DNA of 64,000 bases from Eremothecium cymbalariae DBVPG#7215 (GCF_000235365.1 NC_016453.1:992001-1056000), one strand, 5' to 3'; shown: positions 10,093 through 19,995, numbered from the stretch's first letter. Notes: a model not told the origin generated them from the letters alone. Numbers and translations: made by a program.

Positions 10093-10275
10093 TCATAGTT
10101 GTGGTGCCATCATATCCATCAATGACGATTGCATGAATGCAACGCCCAAGCCGAAAAGCGTCACGTTAACCAACACTGGAAACGCAGGAGATTCCTTAAA
10201 CTGTTGAAATCTTGACTGCTTCTTAGGTGTAGAACTAGCACTGGACGCTGGAATACTATACAAACCGCTGTTCAT
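10093..10275 (-). CDS. TOM6: TOM complex small subunit Tom6
   Basis: Small tail-anchored subunit of the mitochondrial outer-membrane translocase; in the family it stabilises the Tom40-Tom22 assembly. It has 60 residues (61 in S. cerevisiae). The N-terminal cytosolic part is Ser/Ala-rich and followed by SRFQQFKESP, a family block. One hydrophobic segment runs from about residue 33 to 50, and the tail is SLMDMMAPQL, nearly identical to the S. cerevisiae end. ATG at 10275. It neighbours DBP5/PMP3 on one side and IRC23 on the other, as in S. cerevisiae. Confidence 0.95.
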   Translation of the reverse strand: MNSGLYSIPASSASSTPKKQSRFQQFKESPAFPVLVNVTLFGLGVAFMQSSLMDMMAPQL

Positions 10276-10914
10276 GACTCTTATCTCTGCTTGTCTTTTA
10301 CCTTGGATAGAGTGAAATCAGTAGTAATATACATGAGAAGAAAATTTTCGAAATTTGTTAAGCAAAATCAGTACTGAAGAAAATAGGTCAATTAATTCTA
10401 TCCACGTGACATAAAATCGCTGACACAGACCATACATACAGCCAGTCGTCAACAACCACGCTGAGCACCCTCTGCATCTGCGACCATCAGCTATAAAACA
10501 GTCAAAAGATTAGAGTATGATGATTAGTGCCTACGTGGATGTGTAGATATTATGTAACATATATACAGCTCAATGCACTTTGTTTTGCATATACTGTCTG
10601 TCATAAACTAGTATAGGCGAGAGCAGCAGTGGTACTCCCACAAGTCCACTAAAACCACAATATCTCCAGGAGGCATAAATCATCGAGCGTTAAAATCAAC
10701 ATAAATCAGAAAGGACATACAGAAGAACTTCTTCCAAAAACGGGAGGAAGGAGCTTTTTTTATTGGGGGGGGGGTGTCACAAACCACGCAGCACAGCACA
10801 TTTGAATCACATTAATATCATAAAAACTCAAAAACAAAGCCGAGATATTGCACAATCCACTAGTAATATAACAACAGCAGCAACGTACTGTTTGGGACCT
10901 TGTAATGGGGCCTG
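10276..10914. other. Non-coding gap, TOM6 promoter side, with a G10 run
   Basis: 639 bases between tandem minus-strand genes. It contains an uninterrupted run of ten G at 10765-10774 preceded by a T-rich stretch. No gene or RNA was recognised. The side next to TOM6 is its promoter. Confidence 0.55.
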
Positions 10915-11217
10915 TCATGAATCACTAGTTACGATCTGAACGCCTGTCACAACGATGGCTGAACCATCATCCGTATTCAGCGGCTTGTTGAGGGTTCGGT
11001 CCACGGGCACTTGGTCTATGTCATCTTCAGGATGGGAGGACTTGCCTGTGCTCAGTCTGACTGCGTAGAGGGATAAGTCGTACAAATACATCAGTAAAAT
11101 TGGTAACAGCAAAATCCAGGCAAATAGCCAGCATGCTGTTCGAACAACGTAGACGATCATGTTGAAGACATCATACAACGCCCGGAGAACTCGAAGAACG
11201 GCATCCATGTTCTGCAT
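10915..11217 (-). CDS. IRC23: Small membrane protein, Irc23/Bsc2-like
   Basis: 100-residue protein with one long hydrophobic stretch (about residues 18-50, including FAWILLLPILLMYLYDLSLYA) and an acidic polar tail. Function is unknown in the family; S. cerevisiae IRC23 (YOR044W) and BSC2 (YDR275W) are a duplicated pair of ER/lipid-droplet membrane proteins of uncertain role. The name rests mainly on position: between TOM6 and WHI2 in one block and next to PMP3 in the other. It is shorter than either paralog (157 and 235 residues). ATG at 11217. Confidence 0.7.
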   Translation of the reverse strand: MQNMDAVLRVLRALYDVFNMIVYVVRTACWLFAWILLLPILLMYLYDLSLYAVRLSTGKSSHPEDDIDQVPVDRTLNKPLNTDDGSAIVVTGVQIVTSDS

Positions 11218-11780
11218 TATTGTTGGTAACAGAGAACTTTGAGTGCGTGAAAGGGTCTGAAAACTGCTTTCTCGAGACTTAAATGTTTGAATATCCTTAT
11301 AATAACGGTATCTTCAGATATTAGTAGTTTCTCTCGGGCTTAGCTACGAAGATTGCTCTCTCGGGTCTGACTCGATTTTCGAGCTCCGCAAAAGATATGC
11401 AGGCATCACCGCTTACGTGGAGTTAGAGTAACTTGTAAAGAGGGTCTTGGAGAGTTAGAAACGGTGGGGTAGTCGTATGTCAACGCTCTTTCGGATGACA
11501 GAAAGCAGGGGAAGGGCGGGGAAAGGGCAGGAGACGGATTAGGAGGAATCGGGAGCGAGATGAAAAAGTTGATAGAGGTGTTTGAGGATTTGTATAGTCT
11601 ACATTTCATTTATAGAGTATATAAGGTGCAGCAGTATGTAAAGAAGATTTTGCTGCATATGCGCATACCTGCTTCTCCTTTGTGCCTAGTTAACAGATTT
11701 ACGGCGATTTCTAATATGTATTTTAACGTAAAATGCAGCTAAAGTGAGGCGGGCAGAGGCCGCGTGGTGGAAAGAGTCTA
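11218..11780. other. Non-coding gap, IRC23/BSC2 5' side and WHI2 3' side
   Basis: 563 bases between two minus-strand genes. Short frames on both strands have no recognisable similarity. Nothing further is supported. Confidence 0.5.
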
Positions 11781-13159
11781 TTATTGCATGCCTACGACGG
11801 ATAACTCTAAGGTCCATACACGACGGATATGTAAATTAACGGGAATAGATATGAGTCTTAATGGAGAATGCTGCGAAAGGCTGAGTTTACCTACAGTATG
11901 GTCATAATAACCATTCAATCGGACATCTAGGGTCAAGGTTTCGATGCCCCACCAGCACTTGCGCGCTGGTTTTTTCCAGAATAATAATAACTTGGTGTTT
12001 ATCTCAGGCTTTGGAACCAAGTCGTAAAGACTAGGTTCTGCAGTAGTGTTCTTTTGTCTCGAGCCAGATCTATTCCGGGAGCTAGACCGTGAACGAACAT
12101 TATCTGTAAATGCAGAAATGCGGGATCTGCGCTTACCATCAGCACTTGTACGCATCGATGGGGCTGTAGTTGAGGCAACAGTAGGTGTCTGTTGAATGTT
12201 TTCACCTTCAGTGCTTTGTTGACTAAAATTCTGTTGTTCGTTTTGTGAAAGCCTTTGTTCATCGAGCTTCCTCTTAGCTTCTTCGACTTTATCCCTAAAC
12301 TCTTGCACCGTTTCATTCATAAGACGACACAAAGATAAAGAGCATATAACGGTTTTACCCTGTTCTTGAGAGCGGTTCCCCCAGGTTGAATTCTCCTGGA
12401 AACCGCTTGAACATAGCATGTCCATAAGGTGCTGCTCAGCTGGGCCTAGCTGAATTGATGCTTGGTTTGAATGCTGCTTCTCACCAGCAGGCCTTCTTAT
12501 CCTGTTAGATGAATATAGCCCTTGAAACACAGATGTTTGTTGACACAAGAGGCTGCCCGCAGCACTCTTTATTTGTGTCATCAATTGGTCCAAGAGAACG
12601 CCCTGCCCCTCCTGCGATTCCTCCTCCAATGACAATGATACGGATGGAACACAGTAATAATCCAAGTCCTCTCTTAACACAATAATCGCAGGCTTCTCAT
12701 GCAACACATCTGGCTCGGAGGGCTGCTGGCTATGGCTTGAAGAAAACCCAAAAACCCTTTACCACCAACATAGTCCTGTTGTGAGGCCCCTCTATCAAAT
12801 ATCTCATTAACTGGGAAATTCTCCAAATCATTCTGTGCTGTCGTATACGTCTCCATAATAGATTCAAAGCAATCTGACGGAAAATTTCCAATGAACACTT
12901 CATCATCTGGAGTTAAATTAGTGATGACTTGACCATCGCGGTCCATAAAAACACCACTAGGAAATAAACAAAGTAATAAAGATTCAGGTAATGACATTAG
13001 TTGATCCCTGGTAATATAATAATGCCTACCTTGAATGTTTAAATGAATCAATGTATTATCATCATAATAACCTTGTTCCACTTGTTCATTCATTAGTTGA
13101 GAACCACCCAGCTGCTGCTCAGGCGACACCTGAGTAATGATACCTTGATGTTCACTCAT
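11781..13159 (-). CDS. WHI2: Stress-response and growth-control factor Whi2, reading frame broken once
   Basis: Partner of the plasma-membrane phosphatases Psr1/Psr2. In the family it activates the Msn2 stress response and restrains TORC1 and Ras on low amino acids. The N-terminal frame (13159 down to about 12755) carries DEGLIHLN-like residues and ITRDQLMSLPESLLLCLFPSG of the BTB-like domain. The C-terminal frame (from about 12749 to 11781) carries LHEKPAIIVLREDLDYYCVP, LGPAEQHLMDMLCSSGF and the end HIRRVWTLELSVVGMQ. The two frames differ by one base. The break falls at the homologous KGFFG segment, where the plus strand has A5 at 12750-12754; six would restore KGFFGFSS. The combined length is about 459 residues (486 in S. 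cerevisiae). No splice sites are present. Either a true loss-of-function allele or a homopolymer error. Confidence 0.9.
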
Positions 13160-13811
13160 TAATGCCCCAAATCACTGTTCAATGCAACAGCTCCAACACA
13201 CTATCCGCTGCTGAATCCTGAAAAACCTTCTGCTTACTACCTAATCGTAGTGCTAAGTTAAAACCGCTATCAACACTTTTATTTAGTTAGTGCCCCTTTG
13301 TTAAAATTTTAACTGTTTCTTTTTCCCTTTAAAAAGTGCAGATAGACTAACGAACTGGTCAGGCCGGGTAACCAAATGTGCGCTAAGGTGCTTTGCAGCA
13401 CCAGTCCCCCCAAAATACGGTTCGAAACAAAACAACGAACATGTTCTGCAAGTGCTGTAGCGTTAAGCACTATTGGAGGCATCCCGCCCTATATCTACTG
13501 CTCCTTTACTCTTTAAACGTCTCTAGTCCACGCTCCAGCAAGCCCTACCGGGCAGGATTAACATCATCATGTACGAAATAGATTTGTAAAATGATAAAAT
13601 TGAAGATATATATAAGTACGCTGAAGGTTAGCATGTTCTTAGCAAAGTGCCAGTTCTGCCCAAGCATCTCTTGTCTCTATTATCTGCAAATGGCAAAATA
13701 TCTATGCATTTGTGTGTGTTGCTGGTTACCTGCAGTGAGTTATCCCAGTTGGACCTGAAGGCTCAGGGCAACGTGTGCTAACATCTGTTTGGCTCTTTGT
13801 ATCATAGTGGT
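13160..13811. other. Non-coding gap, WHI2 promoter side
   Basis: 652 bases upstream of WHI2 up to the snR62 gene. A stem GTTG/CAAC enclosing CCTGA/TCAGG is seen near 13748-13772, but no snoRNA boxes accompany it convincingly. A 62-codon frame at 13393-13581 has no recognisable similarity. Confidence 0.5.
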
Positions 13812-13911
13812 GTTTCTGGAATGATGAACTTGTTTACTACAAGTAACCTTTATCTACATTATCTGCAAAAATAATTAAATTGAAGAAATGCAATAGGCAC
13901 TGATCAGAAAC
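13812..13911 (+). ncRNA. SNR62: Box C/D snoRNA snR62 (guides 25S rRNA Um1888)
   Basis: Complete C/D snoRNA architecture: terminal stem GTTTCTG (13812-13818) with CAGAAAC (13905-13911), box C ATGATGA at 13821-13827 and box D CTGA at 13900-13903. An internal D'-like box CTGC lies at 13863-13866. The 13 bases just before it (13850-13862) are complementary to the 25S rRNA segment around U1888 as I remember it. The fifth base upstream of D' is an A that pairs with that U, as the box-plus-five rule requires. In S. cerevisiae snR62 guides Um1888 and lies between CUE5 and WHI2, the same place as here. It runs opposite to both neighbours, so it must be independently transcribed. Confidence 0.93.
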
Positions 13912-13972
13912 ATTATATATATAATAATATAAGGGTAATAATAATTTTCCTTATGTTTACAAAAAATAAATC

Positions 13973-15160
13973 TTAAAGTTCATCATCGCTGTTAATTAAA
14001 AATGCTTCTTGGCTGGGATCACGTCGACGAGTGGCATTGGTGGTGGAGATATTTCCTTCTGCAGTAACCTTGGTTTCAGCCGCTAGCTCTGGTTCTGGTG
14101 GCAGTGGTTGCCACATCTTGCGTTTGGTGGCTTCTGCGATGCCGTTTTTGTTTCTTGGAGGTAGCCGAGGAGGAGCTTCCTGGTCGTTTACGTCATAGCT
14201 GTTATAGTGATAGATTTGGGAGTCCTGCATTTTGTATACAGAAGACCGCAGGCCATCATCATCACGAGCACCAAAGGAGTTGAAGCGCCGTTGACGTTGA
14301 GGCGGTGCATCATTTTGCGTATCTTGGAATTCACGTTCTTCCTCCTCATTAAAGTTTTTCTTCAAACCCTCCCACCATTTGCCCACCTTCTTGGATGTCT
14401 CTTGCAATCCGCGGTTTAGAACTTCAATAAAGTCGTCGTCGTCATCTTCGTCTATATCGGAGTTCTTGTGTTCGTATTTTTCATGACGACGATTTTGTTG
14501 TCTTCTAAATTCCCGCTCCCGCTCACGTATCCTACGCTCACGAGCTGCTCGTTCGTCCTGAATACCCCCCATCTTGTTGAAGCTTTTGTATAGCTCTCTG
14601 GCTAACAGCTCATCCTCCTCCAACTGCGTCAGTTTACCACTCTTGCGGTCTGCTGTAGCGGCTGCAGCAGTTTGTTTCGTGGTTGCCATGGCCTCGTTTT
14701 CGAAAGAAGGGTCAGACAAATATAACAACGCATTAAAGGCCGACGCTATCCCCCCCTCTGAAGCTATTGACACTGCTTTTATATATTTCTCCTCTATGTT
14801 AGGAAACGCACTCTTCAGCTCACTTAATACTGGATCAACTTTTTCTGTAGTTGCCGGACCATCCTCGGACCTACTAGCAGGGGATTTCACAGCCTCTGGC
14901 TCCCCATCTTCCTTCCCTTCACTCTTCTTCTTAGCCTCGACCGTAACTGGAACTTTCTTACTTAATTTCTTATCCTCGTTCTCATTCTCATCCTTGGACA
15001 AATCATCAACCTTTGATGTCCCATCTGCAGTATTGCCCGCACCAGGAATCTTCGTACTGGTCGAGCTAGCGCTCTTCAATTCTCTGTCATTGCTCTCAGC
15101 ACGCTCTTCCAGAGAAACATCATCTATCGCCTCAATAGGAGTCTGATTTGACGCCACCAT
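13973..15160 (-). CDS. CUE5: Ubiquitin- and Atg8-binding adaptor Cue5
   Basis: CUE-domain protein that in S. cerevisiae binds ubiquitinated aggregates and Atg8 and delivers them for autophagy. There are 395 residues (411 in S. cerevisiae). The acidic, Lys/Glu-rich N-terminal third is followed by the CUE domain at about 109-151 with the diagnostic AFP and LL elements (SELKSAFPNIEEKYI, AFNALLYL). A charged, Arg/Glu-rich helix lies at about 195-240. Near the C-terminus MWQPLPPEPE contains W350-Q-P-L353, equivalent to the Atg8-interacting W-x-x-L of Cue5. ATG at 15160. It is flanked by GLO2 and WHI2, as in S. cerevisiae. Confidence 0.93.
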   Translation of the reverse strand: MVASNQTPIEAIDDVSLEERAESNDRELKSASSTSTKIPGAGNTADGTSKVDDLSKDENENEDKKLSKKVPVTVEAKKKSEGKEDGEPEAVKSPASRSEDGPATTEKVDPVLSELKSAFPNIEEKYIKAVSIASEGGIASAFNALLYLSDPSFENEAMATTKQTAAAATADRKSGKLTQLEEDELLARELYKSFNKMGGIQDERAARERRIREREREFRRQQNRRHEKYEHKNSDIDEDDDDDFIEVLNRGLQETSKKVGKWWEGLKKNFNEEEEREFQDTQNDAPPQRQRRFNSFGARDDDGLRSSVYKMQDSQIYHYNSYDVNDQEAPPRLPPRNKNGIAEATKRKMWQPLPPEPELAAETKVTAEGNISTTNATRRRDPSQEAFLINSDDEL

Positions 15161-15632
15161 TCTTATACACCTTCACTGATAATGCATATATGGTTGGCTC
15201 GAACCCGAGGGTACAGCTCTAGTGTACATCCATCCCTATTTTAAATAGAAGTTCCAAGTTTTGCTCGCTGCCTCGAAAATGGAAATGACCACACCGGGTA
15301 ACCGTAAAATCATTTGGCCTCCACTACGGCGCTATAAGGTGACATCCATCACCTGCAAAACTACCACAGCATACTGCGTAATAGTCAACGTCTACTTGTA
15401 TTCGTGGGCTGTTAGTCTTTTTTGGGAGCCTCCCATCGTCCAACATGTTTTTTTGCCTGTCTGTGAAGTTGGGAGGCCTGTGGGCGGCAAAAGAAGACCA
15501 AAAGTTTATCTTTATGATCTTCGGATATTCTTCTTTCCTAATATTCTTTTAAATATACTTTATATTCGAGGTCTAAGTAAATAGCTTAGAGTTTAGGTCT
15601 GGTTTTGTGCTTAAACAGCCAGGGTTTTTGTC
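15161..15632. other. CUE5-GLO2 intergenic stretch with stem structures
   Basis: 472 bases. A Reb1-type CGGGTAA lies at 15295-15301. Stems: AGGTGA/TCACCT at 15337-15354; ACAGC 15366-15370 with GCTGT 15408-15412; GCCTCC 15428-15433 plus CAAC 15441-15444 with GTTG 15468-15471 plus GGAGGC 15472-15477. Read on the minus strand the last two are separated by AGACTA, which fits the ANANNA hinge of H/ACA RNAs, but no ACA box follows. In S. cerevisiae snR9 lies near this position; I could not confirm it here. The remainder is CUE5 promoter and GLO2 3' region (GLO2 is upstream of CUE5 on the same strand). Confidence 0.4.
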
Positions 15633-16493
15633 TTATGCGTTGTTCTTCATGTGTCTCAGCTTATTCATCACTTGGGAGCTGGTCCAGGAACCATCTTTAT
15701 CTCCCACCCGCTTTCTCACAATAGGATCATTTAACCTCATGAAAGGGTTGTAATTGGTTTCATCTTTGAGTGTAAAATGCCCAGTTGTAACTTCATTAGC
15801 GTTAGTAAACTTCTCTAATTCATCAAAGGCTTCATTCTCTCCATAATTTTTATAAATGGCGCTTCGCACAAACAGAACATTGCCCTTAGTGTATTCATGT
15901 CCTGGGTAAACTTTGGCACTTGAAAGCTTTTCAACATGATTGATTAGATTTTGGTTTAATGCCATATCCATCTCCTTCGCTGTTCCTTCGAAGAAGCGAC
16001 CACATCCAGCAGTGAATAAGGTATCTCCTGTGAACACCGCACAGTCACCGGACTTCTTATCTTCCATAAAGTAACAAATGGAATCCTGTGTGTGACACGG
16101 AGTTCTAATACACAATATATCGATTGTATCACCCAATTGATAACGCTGTAGGTGCTTAGGAATCTCCGTGGCTCTTGGAGAGATATTAGACCCTGCAATA
16201 ACAGGTACACTGATACCTATTGTTTTCAACGCTGCTAAAATTGCAATATTACCACCAGAGTGATCATAATGGTGATGGGTATTTACTATTGCTGTCACGT
16301 TTTGTTTCTCAGATCTACTCAATGATGATAATACTTCAAGAGGCTCCGCAGGGTCAATTAGCCATGATGCTTTTTGATCATCAGTGGAGACTAAATAACT
16401 ATAGTTGACCCCGCCGGTTAACCACCTCATTTTTATAGCTTTCACATGCATTTGCCTCGATTGTATAACTCTAAACTTGGTGATAAATGGCAT
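15633..16493 (-). CDS. GLO2: Glyoxalase II (hydroxyacylglutathione hydrolase)
   Basis: Hydrolyses S-D-lactoylglutathione to D-lactate and glutathione, the second step of methylglyoxal detoxification. It represents the S. cerevisiae pair GLO2 (cytosol) and GLO4 (mitochondrion). Metallo-beta-lactamase fold with metal ligands in THHHYDHSGGN (about residue 70), CHTQDSICYFM, GDTLFTAGCGRFFEG and GHEYT; the C-terminal FTLKDETNYNPFMRL block contacts glutathione in the family. There are 286 residues from the first ATG (16493). A second in-frame ATG at 16451 begins MHVKAIKMRW, which aligns with the cytosolic GLO2 start. The 14-residue extension MPFITKFRVIQSRQ is basic and hydroxylated with no acidic residue, like a mitochondrial presequence. 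The first ATG has T at -3, a weak context. Confidence 0.95.
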   Translation of the reverse strand: MPFITKFRVIQSRQMHVKAIKMRWLTGGVNYSYLVSTDDQKASWLIDPAEPLEVLSSLSRSEKQNVTAIVNTHHHYDHSGGNIAILAALKTIGISVPVIAGSNISPRATEIPKHLQRYQLGDTIDILCIRTPCHTQDSICYFMEDKKSGDCAVFTGDTLFTAGCGRFFEGTAKEMDMALNQNLINHVEKLSSAKVYPGHEYTKGNVLFVRSAIYKNYGENEAFDELEKFTNANEVTTGHFTLKDETNYNPFMRLNDPIVRKRVGDKDGSWTSSQVMNKLRHMKNNA

Positions 16494-16674
16494 CCAAATA
16501 ACTTTCTCTCAGTGCCAGTCAAGTATGTGTAGTTGGCAGTATAACCAGGTGGTGGAGATATGTATTATGCGTAATATTAGCTAAAATTGATTTACTTAAA
16601 AAATCAAGATGTAAGGATGTACTGCTCTATGAAATATAAGGCAAATATTGAAACTTCTATATAAGTTATAGCAC

Positions 16675-19570
16675 CTACAGTTTTTGAAATTTCTCCTCTA
16701 CTAGATTCAACAAGGACTCGCTGTACTTTTCTAACAATTTGTGTGGAGGCTCGATCACTGAGTAGATCATTTTAATTTCATTTATGATAGCTTCGTGGTG
16801 AGGATCTTGTATATCTTCTGCCATCGGGATGACCTGTGTTCTAAACTTCTTCAACTGAGATAACAATGTACTATATTGCAAAAATCCATCAGATTCGGTG
16901 TTCCTTGTGGATATTTTTGTATTCGATGCCTTTAAAGGAGTATTCTGAAACCTTTGATTCGTAATGACTTTAGTTAAGCGTGGGGAATCAGGAGATGGTG
17001 CTTCATTAGACGTTAGATGCGTATAAGGCTTAACAGGAGAAACAGAGGTATATTGAATTTTCGTGCAAGAAGAGCGGGCTAAATCATACTTCTTTACCTT
17101 TCTTGATACAGCTCTATCTTCAGAAGCATCTTTAGCAATTGGCCTTATAATTTCACTTGATAGAGGTTTAGCTACCTCCCATTCTTCGTGTACATTTGAC
17201 TCATGTGGTGACCAACAGAAAATACAACCATTGGAAGATATGGAGAGCAGCTTCCCTGTTTGTGAAGTTAATAAAGCAATAATGGGTTCTGAATGGCCGA
17301 AATACTGTTTTAATAACTTTCCCGTAACAAAATTATAACACCTCAAAACCTTATCCGATGAAGAGCACAATATCTCTTCTTGTTTAGGATTGGCAAGGTT
17401 AACAAATAAATTTTCTACCATTATTGGTTCATCGGTATCAGAATAAACCTTTAAGGATCTGTATTTCTCAAAAGCCTTGTCGTATATTAGCAATTGTTTA
17501 TCAGTAGTTGATATAATAACCTTATCACCAAATAAATGAATATTAACTGGTGACGACTTAATTGAGAGTATTTTTTCCTTATAAATTATAAGGTCACCAT
17601 CAATGAATTCAAATCTGTATCTTGCAATTGATCTATCTGCAGAAGCAACAAACAAAATGTTCTGATAACGAACCATCTTTATAACATTCCCTTTATTATC
17701 CGTTAGGGTTTCTTGTAAGTTCCACTTTCCTTCTTTAAACAAAAAAACCTGTATAGTTCTATCACGGCTAATACTGACCACTATGTCTATTTTGATCTTA
17801 GTACCAAGCTGTATATGAGTAATATCATTTATTTTTGAAGAATGAGCTCTAGTGTCTAGTATCTTCTTTGTAACATCATCATCATGCAATTCGTAAATAT
17901 GTAAATCGCCCACTTTTGTTCCTATAGCGAGGGATAAACTACGATTTGCTGTTTCAAACATCTCAGCCGCGGTTATTTCATTATCAATTGAATTTGCAAA
18001 TGGTAGGTATGGATTGAGAGAAAATCCTAGGCTAATAACTTGCTCTTTGTATTCATCCCAACGTTTGAAACATCCCTCTTTTGACCAAAGCAATATACAG
18101 TTATTGTTACTTCTCTTACAACCAGCAATGTTGTTCAAAACAGAGTAAACAATTGGATGCGTACGCTGGTTATTGACATCAAAGAATCCCAGACAACCTT
18201 CAGTGGTGACATAGAGCAAATCAGACATCAATCCTAATGGTGATTATACCTTGTAAGTTGCTACTACTTCCTGGTAAAAGCGCAGGCTGAGAAGTTGGAA
18301 CGGTTAAATTCTGTATAAATTTTCCCATGTATTTTTCCGATCCATGAGAAGCAATCGCATGGTCATTTGGCTTAATCTTCTCTTGATTTTCTAAAATATA
18401 CTTCAATGAAATTGGATGAATATCCCCTTCAGCTATCGCCCATAATGTATCGTTTTCATAATCCGCTAAAATTCCAACCACATGTCCTTCAACACAGTGT
18501 TCCAAATTGTAAACGCTACTGAGTTGACTGTTTTCATATAATAAAAGGTAATTCTTGTCCGTTAGCAAGAAGATACGATTATCAGCTACTAATGTTGCAT
18601 CAATAAAAGTGGCGTTTAGAAATTCCCCTAGAACAATATTTTTCCCCTTTAATGCAGTTCTTGATCTCGAAGAGGGTACTTTACTGACAGGCCCTTGAGG
18701 GTTTTGATGATCAAATTTCCATTCCTTTAAATGCCTTACGCCATAAGTCAAAAACCTTGAATCGTACCATAATACATCTTTCACTAAAGATATATTCTTA
18801 TTAGTTGCAAGTAATACAACACCGTTAGTCGTCAACTTCCAAATGTGTATAAACCCATCATTAATCAGACCCAAACTCATGAAAATCCTAGCATCTGTTG
18901 GGTGAAACTTCAAGTTCGCAACCCCAAATGAATGCTGTTGTATAACAAACACCGGGAAATCATTGGAATCGGGTGCTAATGAGTAAATTAATATCCTAGG
19001 CTTATGACCAACCTCTCCAACGACCATATATCTCCCATCTATCGATAAACTAAGACACGATATGGTTTTGATCTTATTTTTGAGTTTACTAGGCGTTAGA
19101 CGAGCAGGTGTAAGATCAGACGTAGTCGCATAAGAAACCTTCTCTGCCTCTTCTGTGTCCCGCCAATTACTACCCTTTATCAATATCGACTGGTCTTGCT
19201 TAAACATACCAAACGCATCCTTAATTGCAGTAGCAGATGGCAGGATAAGGTCTGAAGATAGCTGAACTGTCGAATAGGCACAAAAAAACCTTTGAGAACT
19301 AACTCTAAACCCGCACTCATTCCCTTCAAGGTCAGTACTTTCTATATCCCCTTTTATCAATTGATTATCCTCTGCTGACGAATATTCTCCAGTTGATTCA
19401 TTAACGAGTTCAACATCGGATACAACAACACCGCCACTAGCCACATACGCAACCTTGGATCCAGAATGACAGAAACATGACTTGGAACTCGAGGAAGTAC
19501 CAAAGATTTTGTCAATAACCAAATTTTCAAACGTGATTTGCTCTTTTTCATGCATTCCAAGGATAACCAT
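16675..19570 (-). CDS. WD-repeat protein, WDR62/MAPKBP1-like, frame broken once
   Basis: Not a gene I know from S. cerevisiae; it sits between GLO2 and CCC2, where S. cerevisiae has no counterpart. The first frame (19570-18221, 449 codons) has WD-type strands such as LSLSIDGRYMVVGEVGHKPR, GVANLKFHPTDARIFMSLGL and GFIHIWKL. The order and wording resemble animal WDR62/MAPKBP1 (GENGHRPAVRIWDV in the human protein). The second frame (open from 18243 to 16675, about 520 codons) continues with LYVTTEGCLGFFDV, IVVSISRDRTIQVFLF, LFVASADRSIARYRF and ILCSSSDKVLRCYNF, then a Ser/Thr-rich tail and a C-terminal helix. The second frame is +1 relative to the first, and the shift must occur within 18243-18221, where the first frame ends GAT GTC TGA T. 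No splice sites are present. The total is about 965 codons, giving about 14 repeats as two propellers. Function unknown; a scaffold is likely. Confidence 0.7.
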
Positions 19571-19995
19571 CCGCTGCAGAGTCTCTTATATAGCTGTTAT
19601 TTGAGCCTTTGCTAAACCGCGTAACTTGAGAGTACAATGTCAAGTAAACCATTCATCATCGCTCTCTGCCGCGTCTAGGAAGTCCGCCGGTTGCAATGTC
19701 GAATCTAACGTTTATATATTATTCAAAAATCGGATTTATAACTAACCAAGATAAAAACGCAAAAGAGCCGTTTTATAGGCATTGGAGTTATAGCATCAAG
19801 TAAATTTTAGATGGAGAAGGTAGTTGCGCGTTATTAGAGGTTATCTCATTTAAGCAAGAAGTGAAAAAATGGTATGGCTAGGTTAAAAATTAAGTACAAA
19901 ATGGGTTCAAGATTAATAAATTAAATATAAGTAATACGAAGCAGAAGGAATATGTAAAACACCTGGTTTGTTTGATGTAATTCTTATGGTTACTT
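19571..19995. other. Non-coding gap between the WD-repeat gene and CCC2
   Basis: 425 bases between tandem minus-strand genes: the WD-repeat gene promoter and CCC2 3' region. AT-rich; no feature recognised. Confidence 0.5.

Noticed and set aside
13620..13811. H/ACA snoRNA next to snR62
   Set aside because: A good stem exists near 13748-13772, but hinge and ACA boxes are not at consistent distances.
15161..15632. snR9
   Set aside because: Expected by synteny, but no ACA box and no pocket complementary to the 25S region around U2340 could be found on either strand.
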